Source of the DNA: Deltaproteobacteria bacterium
GTDB lineage: Bacteria > Bdellovibrionota > Bdellovibrionia > Bdellovibrionales > JAMPXM01
Direction: 5' to 3'
Assembly: GCA_017302795.1 (NCBI GenBank)
Contig: JAFLCB010000002.1
Coordinates: 372,001 to 436,000 of the forward strand
Length of the DNA: 64,000 nt
Shown: positions 35,319-44,543 of the stretch, in pieces
How positions within the stretch are numbered: the first letter of the stretch is position 1
How the letters are laid out: each line of letters starts with the position of its first letter
Notes under the pieces: generated by a model
The model's database searches: none
What the model saw: the letters and a program-made list of their open reading frames with translations, nothing else
Told to the model about the DNA's origin: nothing
Program-made: the position numbers and the translations under genes

Positions 35319-38300
35319 ATGAAGAACAAGTTTATATTCCTCTCTATTGGAACAGTGTCGCTACTCACTTTGTCGGCGGCGCACGGTTTGAATTCTCAGC
35401 CGGCTGTCGATCCAGGCACGCCGTCGATTCGCCAGGATGCAGCTAATGTAGGTAAGAAAAAGACCGCGAAGAAATCTCAGCTGGCAGCACCATCGGCTTC
35501 GAAAAACCAATCAGGCTCTAGGGCATCAATCGGTGGAAGTCTTAAGCGGTCTGCACTTCCCCAATCGCGCGCACTTCAAACTCCAGAGGCGACACGTACC
35601 CGGAGTATTGGCACTGTTAAGCCTCCGCGTTCCAATTCATTTTACGACGCAGGCACGAAGGAAGCAGAGTACGAAAAGCTTTTAGACCGAGAGATCAATG
35701 CTCTGTTTCGCGCGTCAATGAAGGCAAAGAAGAGTCCACAGCGTGGTGAGATTTGGTTAAGGTTGGCCGAGCGCTATGTAGAAAAGGCGCGCTTGGTCGA
35801 GTTTCGCATGCAAAATGAATACGACCAGGCTGTAAAAGCATTTGTCGAAAAGAAAACGAGGATTAAACCGCGCCTCGATACTAACAAAACTCGTGAGCAC
35901 AATAAAAAGGCGATTCAGCTTTACGACTGGTTCGTTCGCGACTTTCCAAACGATCCAAAAATCGATCAAGCGCTATTTTTCCTCGGCTACAATCATTTCG
36001 AAATGGGAAATACGAAGCAGGGTGAAGACTTTTATCGGCAGCTGGTCAGTCGATATCCCGAAAGCATTTATGTGACTGAATCGCATTTTGCGCTTGGCGA
36101 GTTCTATTTTGAAAATGAAGTATGGCGTCAGGCGTTTGATAACTATCAAAAGGTCATTCAGGCCAAGCGCGCACGCCTAGCTTCGTTTGCTTATTATAAA
36201 GCGGCGTGGTGCTTGTACCGCCTCAGTAAAACTACCGACGCACTAAAGTATCTCGAGCGGGTGATTCGAATGAGCAAAGCCGCAGATGCGGCCTCCAATG
36301 TCCCCGGCAGGAAGTCTATAAATCGCATTCGACTTGCCATTGAAGCTCTAAAGGACTACGTACCGTTCTACGCAGAAGTCGGCAATGTCGATCAAGCTTA
36401 CGACGACTTTGTTCGCGTTTCTGGCGACGAGCGCGCGGCGACACAGATGTTAGAAAAGTTGGCCTATCTCACCGCAGATCAAGGCAGTCGCCAAATTGCA
36501 GCGAAGCTGTTTAGACAATTGATAAGTTTCAACATAACTGGCGAGCGAGCGGCCGAATACCAGTATCAAATTGTTCTCACGTTCGCTACATCGGACGCGC
36601 GTGAGTTTCGTCGACAGTTAGAAATGTGGCTTGAAAACTTTGGCCCCGCTTCTTTATGGGCGCAAGAAAACAGGAAGAACCAGAAATTGGTAACGGACGT
36701 CGCCCGTCTTCAGGAAACCACTCTTCGAAATCATGTGTTGCAGTTGCATCAGACGGCACAAAATTCGAGAGCTCGATTTTCGCAAGAGGTCGCACACGGT
36801 GCCTACATGCTCTACGTGAAGCATTTCTCGGATTCGCCACAGATCGCAGAGATGCAGTTTTTCCATGCGGAACTGCTGTTTGACATGGGACGCTTTAACG
36901 ATGCAGCCAGGCTGTATGTTTACGCAGCCGACAAAGATACAAAAGGACAGTACAAAGAGCGCGCGCAGTTGAATGCCGTCTTGGCATTCGAAAAGATTTT
37001 ACCGTCCGATCAAGAGATCGAAGCACGTCGTGGAAAGTCGCTGGAAAAGATACAATTGGATCCTGCGGTCGAACAGTTTGTTCGCTCAGCGCAGCGCTAT
37101 ATCACCGCGTTTCCGAAAGGTGAAAAAGTCGGTGATATAGAGCGCCGGTTGGGTGTCATTTATTACAGCTACAACTATTTCGACGAAGCGATTCCGATCT
37201 TCGAGAAGACGCTGTATGGCGACCCAGCTTCAGCGAATGGGGAAATTGCCGGCAACTTGATTCTCGATATCTATAAACTGAAAGACGACATGATTGGTTT
37301 TGCCGATAAGGGCACCCAGTTTATGGCAAACCCGGCAATTATGAAGACAAAGTTTGGTCAGCAAGTAAGGCTTTTGATGGAAAAAGCCAACTACGCGAAA
37401 GCTGAAAAACTTGCAGCAACCGGGGATCACTCAAAAGCGGCGAAAGAGTTTGAAAACTTTGTCGGTATCACGAAGAGCGAGGATCTTGCCCTAGCCGCGA
37501 GATTCAAGGCAGCCGCGAGTTACGAGAAAGCTGGTGACCTTGCTGGGGCAGCGAAGAACTATCAGCTTGTGCTCGCCACACCAGGAAAAGATCCTAGAAC
37601 CAAGAGTCTTCATAACGACGCTCGCAACGCGCTTGCAAAAATCTACGAACAGACGGGGCAATTGGACCTGGCGGCAAAACAGTTTGCTGCCTATGCGGAT
37701 GCCAACTCGAAAGATCAGAAGGCCATCAACGGATTCTTTAACGCTGCAGTTATCTGGGATGGTCTTGGGAATACGCAAGAGGCGAGTTCTAATTACGAGC
37801 TTTACAGAAAATACTCGAAGCGAGCCGACCGGATCGACACCTATTTTTTAGAGGCAGAAATGTGGCAGCGCAGGAAGCTTGAAAAGCGCGCGGCGCAGTT
37901 CTTTAAGCTTTACCTCGACAGCGGGGGGCGCGATGAAGCGAAGCGAATCGAAGCGACATTCTTAATTGCTGATACTGATCGAAAAGCAGGGGCATTTACC
38001 AAGTCCATGAAGGGATACAGCTCGGTTCTGTATATGCATAAAAATGGCTCGCCTCTGGTGCGAGAAGCGACCGTTAAGTATCTTGCGGAGGCTAGGTTTG
38101 AAATTGCTCAGCCACTGAAAAACGATCTGGCGGCAATTCGCTTCGGTACAAGTGATAAATCACAGGGTGCGGCTGCGGCGCAGGTCCAAGCAGGAATTAA
38201 GAAGTATCTCGAGGCGATGAAAGAGATTATTCGTCTTGATTACGGTCCGATGATTGTTGCTGCCTTGGCGAGTACCGGGCAAGTGTACGACTTGGTCGCG

Positions 38301-38567
38301 CAGAAGTTCGAAAAAATTCCGACACCGTCTGGATTGGCCGGCGAAGATGCAAAAAAATATCGCGAATTGATCCAAGTCGAGGTGGTGCGATTTAAAAATG
38401 AAGCGAAGACCTCTTATCAGGCCGCCGTAGACAGATCGTTAGAATTTGAGACCTATGGTCCGTGGACCAAAGCAGCGCGGATTGGTCTGTCAGCCTACGA
38501 TGCGAAATTTAACGACGCGGGCGATCTTGCAGTTGATGTCAACGCTGGCGATTGGATGGGGCTATGA
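35319..38567 (+). CDS. Large TPR-repeat exported protein (GltD-like)
   Basis: A 1082-residue exported protein. Signal peptide (FIFLSIGTVSLLTLSAAHG), a low-complexity linker (20-105), then at least a dozen TPR-type helix pairs across the rest: FFLGYNHFEMGNTKQGEDF, AWCLYRLSKTTDALKYLERV, LGVIYYSYNYFDEAIPIFEK, and AASYEKAGDLAGAAKNYQLV. Length and position match the giant TPR protein (GltD/PglI-like) of gliding loci, a periplasmic scaffold linking motor and outer-membrane parts. ATG 35319 overlaps nothing and follows the previous stop by two bases. Confidence 0.8.
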   Translation: MKNKFIFLSIGTVSLLTLSAAHGLNSQPAVDPGTPSIRQDAANVGKKKTAKKSQLAAPSASKNQSGSRASIGGSLKRSALPQSRALQTPEATRTRSIGTVKPPRSNSFYDAGTKEAEYEKLLDREINALFRASMKAKKSPQRGEIWLRLAERYVEKARLVEFRMQNEYDQAVKAFVEKKTRIKPRLDTNKTREHNKKAIQLYDWFVRDFPNDPKIDQALFFLGYNHFEMGNTKQGEDFYRQLVSRYPESIYVTESHFALGEFYFENEVWRQAFDNYQKVIQAKRARLASFAYYKAAWCLYRLSKTTDALKYLERVIRMSKAADAASNVPGRKSINRIRLAIEALKDYVPFYAEVGNVDQAYDDFVRVSGDERAATQMLEKLAYLTADQGSRQIAAKLFRQLISFNITGERAAEYQYQIVLTFATSDAREFRRQLEMWLENFGPASLWAQENRKNQKLVTDVARLQETTLRNHVLQLHQTAQNSRARFSQEVAHGAYMLYVKHFSDSPQIAEMQFFHAELLFDMGRFNDAARLYVYAADKDTKGQYKERAQLNAVLAFEKILPSDQEIEARRGKSLEKIQLDPAVEQFVRSAQRYITAFPKGEKVGDIERRLGVIYYSYNYFDEAIPIFEKTLYGDPASANGEIAGNLILDIYKLKDDMIGFADKGTQFMANPAIMKTKFGQQVRLLMEKANYAKAEKLAATGDHSKAAKEFENFVGITKSEDLALAARFKAAASYEKAGDLAGAAKNYQLVLATPGKDPRTKSLHNDARNALAKIYEQTGQLDLAAKQFAAYADANSKDQKAINGFFNAAVIWDGLGNTQEASSNYELYRKYSKRADRIDTYFLEAEMWQRRKLEKRAAQFFKLYLDSGGRDEAKRIEATFLIADTDRKAGAFTKSMKGYSSVLYMHKNGSPLVREATVKYLAEARFEIAQPLKNDLAAIRFGTSDKSQGAAAAQVQAGIKKYLEAMKEIIRLDYGPMIVAALASTGQVYDLVAQKFEKIPTPSGLAGEDAKKYRELIQVEVVRFKNEAKTSYQAAVDRSLEFETYGPWTKAARIGLSAYDAKFNDAGDLAVDVNAGDWMGL

Positions 38568-39451
38568 TCGTCATATCAAAAAAATCTGGAACTGGTTGGA
38601 AATTGAAACTGTCGACAAGTGTACTCGTCGGCGTGGTCGCCGCAGCTTGCTCGTCCGGTCCGAAACCAGAGCCGGTGGTAACTGGTGCAGGTCCAAAAGC
38701 CGGAAGCACCGTGCCTCTACCGGTAGGCGCCGGCAAAGACGGCGAATCGGGTGGCGCCTCTGTGACGGGTGCTGGCATTCAGAAGTACGCGAACCTGTCG
38801 GAAGCACTTCGAGGAAGTAAAACGTTGAACGTTCAAGACGAGGCAGCGCGAATTTTAGTCGCGAATCCGGAGGATGTGGTCGCTTTGAATGCGCTAGCGA
38901 TGTGGAACTACCGACAGAAGAAAATTGGCGCCGCAAAACTTTTGTTGGCGCGAGCAATTGAAAAAGGTCAGCCAAACGCTTCGATTCACAACAACTACGG
39001 GTTGATGTTGTTGTCAGAGGGCGACGAACTGGCTGCGGCCGAACATTTCAAGAAAGCACTTCGACTGGACGAAGGTCATGCGGAAGCGAATGCCAATCTC
39101 GGTTCGCATTACGCAAAGGGCGGCGACTGGAAAAAAGCATTGCCGCGCCTAGAGCGGGCATGGACAGCGGGCCGTCAGGATTCCTCCATCGCCAACAACT
39201 ATGCACTAAGCTTGAAAGGCGAAGGCGATCACGAGAAAGCTCGCCAGGTATTTGAAGATGCGGCCAAACGTAACAATAAAGATCCGATCTTACTTCTCAA
39301 CTATGCAAGCTTGTTGATTGAAACAATGAACAGGCCCAAGGAAGGGCTACCGCTTGTTTACCGAGTAAAGTTCCTTGAGACTGAGAGGAAGGATGTGTTG
39401 AACCGTGCAAACGTGTTGGAACGCAAGGCGAGTGGCACATCGACACCATAG
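38564..39451 (+). CDS. TPR lipoprotein (GltE/AglT-like)
   Basis: A lipoprotein signal (LKLSTSVLVGVVAAACSSG, lipobox AAAC) and a Pro/Gly linker precede TPR units: ALAMWNYRQKKIGAAKLLLA, NYGLMLLSEGDELAAAEHFK, ANLGSHYAKGGDWKKALPRL, NYALSLKGEGDHEKARQVFE. Matches the outer-membrane TPR lipoprotein AglT/GltE of Myxococcus and Bdellovibrio gliding loci by domain and position. ATG 38564 overlaps the previous stop (ATGA). Confidence 0.8.
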   Translation: MIVISKKSGTGWKLKLSTSVLVGVVAAACSSGPKPEPVVTGAGPKAGSTVPLPVGAGKDGESGGASVTGAGIQKYANLSEALRGSKTLNVQDEAARILVANPEDVVALNALAMWNYRQKKIGAAKLLLARAIEKGQPNASIHNNYGLMLLSEGDELAAAEHFKKALRLDEGHAEANANLGSHYAKGGDWKKALPRLERAWTAGRQDSSIANNYALSLKGEGDHEKARQVFEDAAKRNNKDPILLLNYASLLIETMNRPKEGLPLVYRVKFLETERKDVLNRANVLERKASGTSTP

Positions 39452-39470
39452 ATTGTTTGAGGCAGGCAGC

Positions 39471-39815
39471 GTGTTGAATTTCATCTTGAGCTTAAAGATT
39501 CGGTCTAAAAGTTTTTCGCTGGCGCTTGTTGGTGTGGCAGTTCTTTTGATGATCCCATCGGCGTTCGCTCAAGAAAACTCAGGAGCTGCAACGGGGAAAA
39601 AAGGTCAGAAGCGCACGACGATCAACTTTGAAGATCAGCTGATCGAAGGCAGAACGCAAAAGCCCGAGCTTATTGTTTTGCTCCAGAATCGAATGAACAA
39701 CTCTCGTCGACTTTTCAAACTCCGGGAAAACTTTCTTCCTGAAATGCGGAAGACGTCAGAGGATGTCGGGCGCGCCGAATCGAATGCGCGCGGAAGTGCG
39801 GAGCCAGCGAAATGA
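39471..39815 (+). CDS. Small exported protein (GltF-like)
   Basis: A 114-residue protein with a signal peptide (FSLALVGVAVLLMIPSAFA) and a conserved-looking core INFEDQLIEGRTQKPELIVL followed by LLQNRMNNSRRLFKLREN. A short gene of this type lies between the TPR lipoprotein and the FHA-TonB gene in gliding clusters, suggesting a GltF-like periplasmic adaptor. GTG 39471 is chosen because GAGGCAGG precedes it and the signal peptide starts there. Overlaps the next gene by 4 bases. Confidence 0.72.
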   Translation: MLNFILSLKIRSKSFSLALVGVAVLLMIPSAFAQENSGAATGKKGQKRTTINFEDQLIEGRTQKPELIVLLQNRMNNSRRLFKLRENFLPEMRKTSEDVGRAESNARGSAEPAK

Positions 39816-41956
39816 GTTCGCCCATAAAGCAGCCAATAGTTCTTCGCGTACACAAAAACGGCGCTCTCGTAGGGGTGAAGCAGTTTTTGGATAACCAAAT
39901 CGTTATGGGGCGTCAGAGCGACCTTCAGCTACCGCTCGAAGGCGATTCGGTTGCGGTTATTCATTGTGCGATTGAGAACAGAGATGGCGCTTGGTTTATC
40001 GCCGACCTCGGATCTGAATCAGGAACAAAAAAGAATCAAGAGACGATTTTGGATTCGGCGATTCAATCTGGCGACACGATTGAAGTTGGTGAGTATAAAA
40101 TTGAATTTTTCATTGGAATTCCAAAGCCCAAAGCGCCGCCCGTTGAAACTGCCGTACCTTCGGTAACGACACCTCCGCCCTCGACGCCTTTAATGGTCTC
40201 AACACCTCCGCTTACGCGTGCTCCTTTGTTCCCTCCGCTTGGGACCAACTCCAGAGAACAAGCTGTAGTCCCAGAATCAAGGCCAGCAAAACCGGCCGAG
40301 TTTTCGAGGCCCATTGATCGCCCGACTGTCGATATTATTTCTGGATCTGGAAATTTAGAGACTGTTGCCGCGCGACCGATTCGAGCTTCGGTTCGCCCTC
40401 ACGGTCATAAGAAAAAGGGGCGCAAAACATTTGCGCCTCCAAGTCGCTATCAGAACGTCAAAGAGTTTGTAAAGCCAACCAAGGGCTCTGTCGTTGAAGT
40501 GATGGTCGCGTGGCGCGAGCGAGTGATTGCTACCTACTCCTTTTCAGAAAAAAAGATTGTCACCATTGGAAGCAAGCCGTCTTGCGATGTGCCCGTTCCG
40601 GTTATGGGTTCACGCCTGCGGTCAGCTCCCATTGTTAAAGTAGATCAACCTGCAACGGTTTTCATTCTGCCTGAGTCCACCGGCGAACTTGTTCGCGGTC
40701 AAAATTCTCAGCCGTTTTCCGAACTCAGTCGCACTGGGAGAATCGGGCGAAGCGGCGAACTTTCGACGTTAGTTCTTGAGCAAGGCGAGCTTGTCAAAAT
40801 GGATGTTGGTGAAGGTATTTCCATCATCATCCGTTACGTTAGTGAAGCCCCAAAGCCTCTGATGGCGCCTCTTTTCGATTTAACAACGAGTGAAATCACT
40901 GGCGTCGTGTTGGCAATGGCGCTGGTCGCCGTTCTTAGTCTCTATATGTACCTTTATTCGCCGACCAAGGAGCTTCCGCCAGAAGCAGGTCTCGATGAAC
41001 CACTTCGAACTGCAGTGATGCTGGTAAAGCCAACTCCGATCCCCCCTCCCTTGCCGCCGGTTGAGCAAACAAAGGTCGTCGAAATTCCCGCGACCCCGGT
41101 TCCAACTCCGCCACCGCAAGTGGTTCGTTCGACGCCTTCTCCGGTAAAAACGGAAATAAAGCAAAAGCAAACACAGGCACAAGTTTTAACTCAAGTTAAA
41201 ACGAATCCTGGGCAGGCGGCGAACGCGGCTGCGAACAAAAACAAAACCGGACCGCGCACTCAAACATCTGTGAAGCAAGGCGGAGCGATAAAAACGACCG
41301 ACCAAAAAGCTTCTCAGATGCAGTCGAAACCAAAGGACGTTTCCAAAGCGGGCATTTTTTCGACTTTCGGCGGCGGCGGCGCGCAAAATACCCTCGCGGG
41401 TTCGACAACGGGTTCGGGAGAACTAGCAGGCCTGTCGGCGTCAGCCACTGGTCGAAGTGGCTTCAACGAAAATCGAACCGGTGAAGGTTTAGGTTCTGCA
41501 ACCAAAGATACGGGCCAAGGTGGGACCGGAAAGTCCTTAGAGGGAATAGTCGGCGGAATCAAAACCGAAGGACGTGGCGGCGGAAATGCCGGCTATGGCA
41601 CTGGTGGGCTTGGTGGCCGGGTTGGCGTAAAAGTAATTCCGGGCGGCGAAGGCGAAGCGTTTTCTGGAACGATTGATCGCGAGGCAATTCGCCGAGTTAT
41701 TTTGGCAAACTACCGGGTGATTAAAACTTGCTATGAAAAGGAACTCAATCGAACGCCTGATCTAGTGGGTAAACTAGTTATCGAGTGGGACATCGGTGAG
41801 AAGGGCGCAGTTTTACGCACAGCTGTTCAGCGCAATGAGTTGGGCAATAAGGCGGTGGCAGATTGTTTGATGGGCCGATTGAGAATGTGGAGATTTCCGG
41901 AACCGCCGACGAACGAAGTAGTCACCGTCGCGTATCCGTTTGTTTTTTCGAATTAA
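39812..41956 (+). CDS. FHA-TonB transducer protein (GltG-like)
   Basis: An N-terminal FHA domain (about 25-100: VMGRQSDLQL, DLGSESGTKK) whose usual SxxH loop is altered to VAVIHC. A Pro-rich linker and a second FHA-like segment follow (about 230-345, VTIGSKPSCDVPV). One membrane helix (about 364-383, VLAMALVAVLSLYMYLY) leads to a long Pro/Lys/Gln/Gly-rich periplasmic arm, then a TonB/AgmX-type C-terminal domain (about 620-714: DREAIRRVILANYRVIKTCY, LRMWRFPEPP). This is the layout of Myxococcus GltG/AgnA, which couples the AglRQS proton channel to the envelope complex. ATG 39812. Confidence 0.85.
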   Translation: MSSPIKQPIVLRVHKNGALVGVKQFLDNQIVMGRQSDLQLPLEGDSVAVIHCAIENRDGAWFIADLGSESGTKKNQETILDSAIQSGDTIEVGEYKIEFFIGIPKPKAPPVETAVPSVTTPPPSTPLMVSTPPLTRAPLFPPLGTNSREQAVVPESRPAKPAEFSRPIDRPTVDIISGSGNLETVAARPIRASVRPHGHKKKGRKTFAPPSRYQNVKEFVKPTKGSVVEVMVAWRERVIATYSFSEKKIVTIGSKPSCDVPVPVMGSRLRSAPIVKVDQPATVFILPESTGELVRGQNSQPFSELSRTGRIGRSGELSTLVLEQGELVKMDVGEGISIIIRYVSEAPKPLMAPLFDLTTSEITGVVLAMALVAVLSLYMYLYSPTKELPPEAGLDEPLRTAVMLVKPTPIPPPLPPVEQTKVVEIPATPVPTPPPQVVRSTPSPVKTEIKQKQTQAQVLTQVKTNPGQAANAAANKNKTGPRTQTSVKQGGAIKTTDQKASQMQSKPKDVSKAGIFSTFGGGGAQNTLAGSTTGSGELAGLSASATGRSGFNENRTGEGLGSATKDTGQGGTGKSLEGIVGGIKTEGRGGGNAGYGTGGLGGRVGVKVIPGGEGEAFSGTIDREAIRRVILANYRVIKTCYEKELNRTPDLVGKLVIEWDIGEKGAVLRTAVQRNELGNKAVADCLMGRLRMWRFPEPPTNEVVTVAYPFVFSN

Positions 41957-41987
41957 CGTATTTAGCTAATGAGACCAGGGGGAAATA

Positions 41988-42680
41988 GTGGAACCGACAT
42001 CAACAGCCGCCGCAATGGATGCAGCAATGGCTTACGAATCAGGAAACTTTTTTATTACGGCATTCAAGGTCGGTGGACCTGCAATGATAGTCATTGCGGC
42101 GATCGGCGCATTGACGATTATGCTGTTGATCGAACGCATGTGGGCGCTGAAAGGATTGAGCGTTGATAAAAATGATTTCAACGAACATCTTTTTGGGATG
42201 GTTCTTCGCGGCGATATTCGTCAGGCGATTACTTACTGTGACTCGAAGTCGGCTCCGCTGACGAACACTCTGAAGGCTGGCCTAATCCAAGTTATGAACC
42301 AAAGACCAGACGAAGAGATTCAAGTAGCGATGGATGCGGCGGTCCTTCGGGAAACACCGCGCATCGAGGGATGGGCTGCGTTCTTAGCCGTCTTCGGTAA
42401 CTTGGCGACATTGGTCGGTCTCGTCGGAACGATCATGGGTATGATCAAGTCCTTCGCAGGTGTTTCGAAGGCGGGAGCTGCCGAAAAGGCGCAGCTGCTT
42501 TCAGAGGGTATTTCCGAAGCCCTCCACTGTACAGCAGCGGGTCTTATGGTCGCGGTCATAGCGATCCTCGCTTATGGGTATTTCCAGGTTAGAATCGGTC
42601 GCATCATCAACGACATGCAGGAGTCCAGCATGTCGATGATGAATCTCGTCGTCGCAAATCGCGATAAAGTGAAAGAGTAA
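41988..42680 (+). CDS. MotA/TolQ/ExbB proton-channel protein (AglR-like)
   Basis: Inner-membrane proton channel subunit, 230 residues, three membrane helices (about 27-47, 125-150, 175-200). The TolQ/ExbB core is visible: MNQRPDEEIQVAMDAAVLRE, GNLATLVGLVGTIMGMIKSF, and EGISEALHCTAAGLMVAVIA. With two TolR/ExbD proteins downstream it would form the motor of the gliding-type complex (AglRQS in Myxococcus). GTG start at 41988, preceded by AGGGGGAAATA. Confidence 0.9.
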   Translation: MEPTSTAAAMDAAMAYESGNFFITAFKVGGPAMIVIAAIGALTIMLLIERMWALKGLSVDKNDFNEHLFGMVLRGDIRQAITYCDSKSAPLTNTLKAGLIQVMNQRPDEEIQVAMDAAVLRETPRIEGWAAFLAVFGNLATLVGLVGTIMGMIKSFAGVSKAGAAEKAQLLSEGISEALHCTAAGLMVAVIAILAYGYFQVRIGRIINDMQESSMSMMNLVVANRDKVKE

Positions 42681-42689
42681 AAGACGGCT

Positions 42690-43163
42690 ATGGCACAAAC
42701 CGAAGGTCGAAACAGTAGCGGTCGCAACGCGAATACAGAAGTGAACCTGATTCCGTTCATCGATTTGATGAGCGTTCTGATCACATTTCTTCTGATCACA
42801 GCTGTTTGGACCCAAGTTTCAATGATCCAGCTAGGAAGTTCGATCTACGGAAAGAAGACCTCTGATCAAATCACTCCTCCTCCGCCAATTGCTGATATTC
42901 CCCTCCGGCTAGACGTGAAGGATTTCGGATTTAGATTGATCGTCGGGCAAGATAAGTACACGTTCGAAAAGAAAAATGGTGAGTGGGTCACCGAGGAGCT
43001 AAACGAGCGATTAGCGGTCGTTCGCCAAATGTATCCGGATAAAGCAGATGCGACGATCACCGTCGATAACGAAGTTCCCTATGAAAAACTGATTTTGGGA
43101 ATGGATGCACTTTTGAAGGGCAGCTTTATCTCGATCAGTATCGCGACAGTTGAGTCCGAATAG
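42690..43163 (+). CDS. ExbD/TolR-family protein (AglS/AglQ-like), first
   Basis: A 157-residue bitopic stator subunit. The membrane helix (about 20-42) carries the protonatable aspartate in PFIDLMSVLITFLLIT. The periplasmic part includes VTEELNERLAVVRQMYPDKA and TITVDNEVPYEKLILGMDAL, typical of ExbD. ATG 42690. The second ExbD gene follows 19 bases after the stop. Confidence 0.9.
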   Translation: MAQTEGRNSSGRNANTEVNLIPFIDLMSVLITFLLITAVWTQVSMIQLGSSIYGKKTSDQITPPPPIADIPLRLDVKDFGFRLIVGQDKYTFEKKNGEWVTEELNERLAVVRQMYPDKADATITVDNEVPYEKLILGMDALLKGSFISISIATVESE

Positions 43164-43182
43164 AAAAGAGCAGGATTTACTT

Positions 43183-43767
43183 ATGGCTATATTTGTTCCA
43201 GGTCTTCGCGACCGACACCAGCGTCCGCTTAGCGGCAAAGGAGCTCGCAACATCGTTGCGATGTTATCTTTGACTGCGATGGTCGATATGTTCACTGTTC
43301 TCGCAGTATTCCTTTTGCAGAACTATCAGACAACGGGTGACGTAATAGAGCTATCTGATGAAGTTGTACTTCCTAAGGCGGCAAAGGTTCGTGAGTTGAA
43401 GCCTGCGACTGTTGTTGTGATCTCGAAAGGAAAAATACTCGTCGACAAACTTCAAGTTGCGACGATCGACGAAGTGAAAGCGATCGAAGAAGTGACTGTT
43501 CTGCCAAATCTTCAAGCAAGAGTTCAGGATGCCTTTCGGATACTTGAGGAAAGAAATCGTGTTGCAGGCTTGTCGCAGATCAGACAAGCAGTCAGTCAAG
43601 GGCGCGGCGAAGACCCGGCGCGTCCAGAAGATTTTCGTCGAGTAACAGTGCAAGCCGACCGTGTGATCGACGCAGGAACTGTGAAAAAAGTGATGTACAC
43701 GCTGACGGAAGCAGGAGCTTCGGAAATCAATTTCGCTGTTCTTCGCGATGATTCTCGCGTTCAGTAG
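43183..43767 (+). CDS. ExbD/TolR-family protein (AglS/AglQ-like), second
   Basis: A 194-residue stator subunit with the conserved aspartate in LTAMVDMFTVLAVFLLQNY (about 26-46) and an extended periplasmic part (GKILVDKLQVATIDEVKAIE, RRVTVQADRVIDAGTVKKVM). Two different TolR/ExbD proteins with one TolQ/ExbB is the AglRQS pattern. ATG 43183 follows AGGA by 7 bases; an upstream in-frame GTG at 43150 lies inside the previous gene. Confidence 0.9.
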   Translation: MAIFVPGLRDRHQRPLSGKGARNIVAMLSLTAMVDMFTVLAVFLLQNYQTTGDVIELSDEVVLPKAAKVRELKPATVVVISKGKILVDKLQVATIDEVKAIEEVTVLPNLQARVQDAFRILEERNRVAGLSQIRQAVSQGRGEDPARPEDFRRVTVQADRVIDAGTVKKVMYTLTEAGASEINFAVLRDDSRVQ

Positions 43768-43775
43768 CTGAAAAG

Positions 43776-44486
43776 TTAAGCTGCGATAGGCTCTTCATCG
43801 TGAAAGCGGCGAATGTGCTCGGTGATGATGGCTTTGTTCTCGGCAGTGATATCTAAAAACTTCACTCCAGCATCACCTGTCCGAGAAACATAAATTATTT
43901 CTCCAAGCGCGTGAACAGTAGAGGGAAACTCTCGGCTTTTGATGGAAATTTGGACTTTGTCGCCGCGGTTTAAGGCGCCCGCATTTTTAACACCGAATCC
44001 GCCGATACTTACCGTCAGCGCCTGAAGAACTTGCGCCGCCATACTGCTGCCGACCGCTGTTAGAGCAACTTGTCCAAGAAGCGGTGCGCGGGGGTTTTCT
44101 CGTCGACTGATTCCCACGAGATCCATAACTTCCGGAACTTCGAAAAGTGGAAGCCATTTTACCAGTCCGGTACCCCAAAGCGTGACGATATCCCAGCGAT
44201 TTAGGCCGCGGAGGTGGTCAGCCAATTCGCCTTGGGTCAGCGGTCCAATCGGATGTCCTGAACCTGAATCGCAGTACCATACCCGACTGTCAGAGGATTT
44301 TTGAATTGCTTGAATTTTAATAGAAATAGATTTCCACTCTGAAATCGGCGACCACTCGTTGGTTCCTCTTGCCCAAATAAGGCATTCGGGCCCTAGGGAT
44401 CCGGATTCAATATTTTTCTCTACTTCATCGGCGGAAAACGGACCCAGAACCGCCCCATCTCGATGAACAAACCACGAAGTCTTCAT
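43776..44486 (-). CDS. GYF-GYF-PilZ protein, candidate c-di-GMP receptor
   Basis: A 236-residue soluble protein with three modules. First GYF (about 3-50): WFVHRDGAVLGPFSADEVEK and LIWARGTNEWSPISEW. Second GYF (about 68-115): WYCDSGSGHPIGPLTQGELA and VTLWGTGLVKWLPLFE. PilZ domain (about 125-232): the RxxxR arginines in RRENPRAPLLG, then TVSIGGFGV, where the usual D of DxSxxG is T, and GDAGVKFLDI. GYF modules bind proline-rich peptides, and the neighbouring gliding operon encodes proline-rich FHA-TonB protein; Myxococcus GltJ also carries a GYF module. A role in c-di-GMP control of the motor is inferred. ATG 44486; converges on the operon end. Confidence 0.85.
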   Translation of the reverse strand: MKTSWFVHRDGAVLGPFSADEVEKNIESGSLGPECLIWARGTNEWSPISEWKSISIKIQAIQKSSDSRVWYCDSGSGHPIGPLTQGELADHLRGLNRWDIVTLWGTGLVKWLPLFEVPEVMDLVGISRRENPRAPLLGQVALTAVGSSMAAQVLQALTVSIGGFGVKNAGALNRGDKVQISIKSREFPSTVHALGEIIYVSRTGDAGVKFLDITAENKAIITEHIRRFHDEEPIAA

Positions 44487-44543
44487 AGTGACGCTATCGG
44501 CTGAAACTGAGTTTTTCTTAAGGATGTGTTAGTCTGGCCTTCA

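Noticed and set aside
35319-38567. Periodic signal in the giant TPR gene that could suggest a DNA repeat
   Set aside because: The periodicity is at protein level (TPR helix pairs) without nucleotide identity between units.
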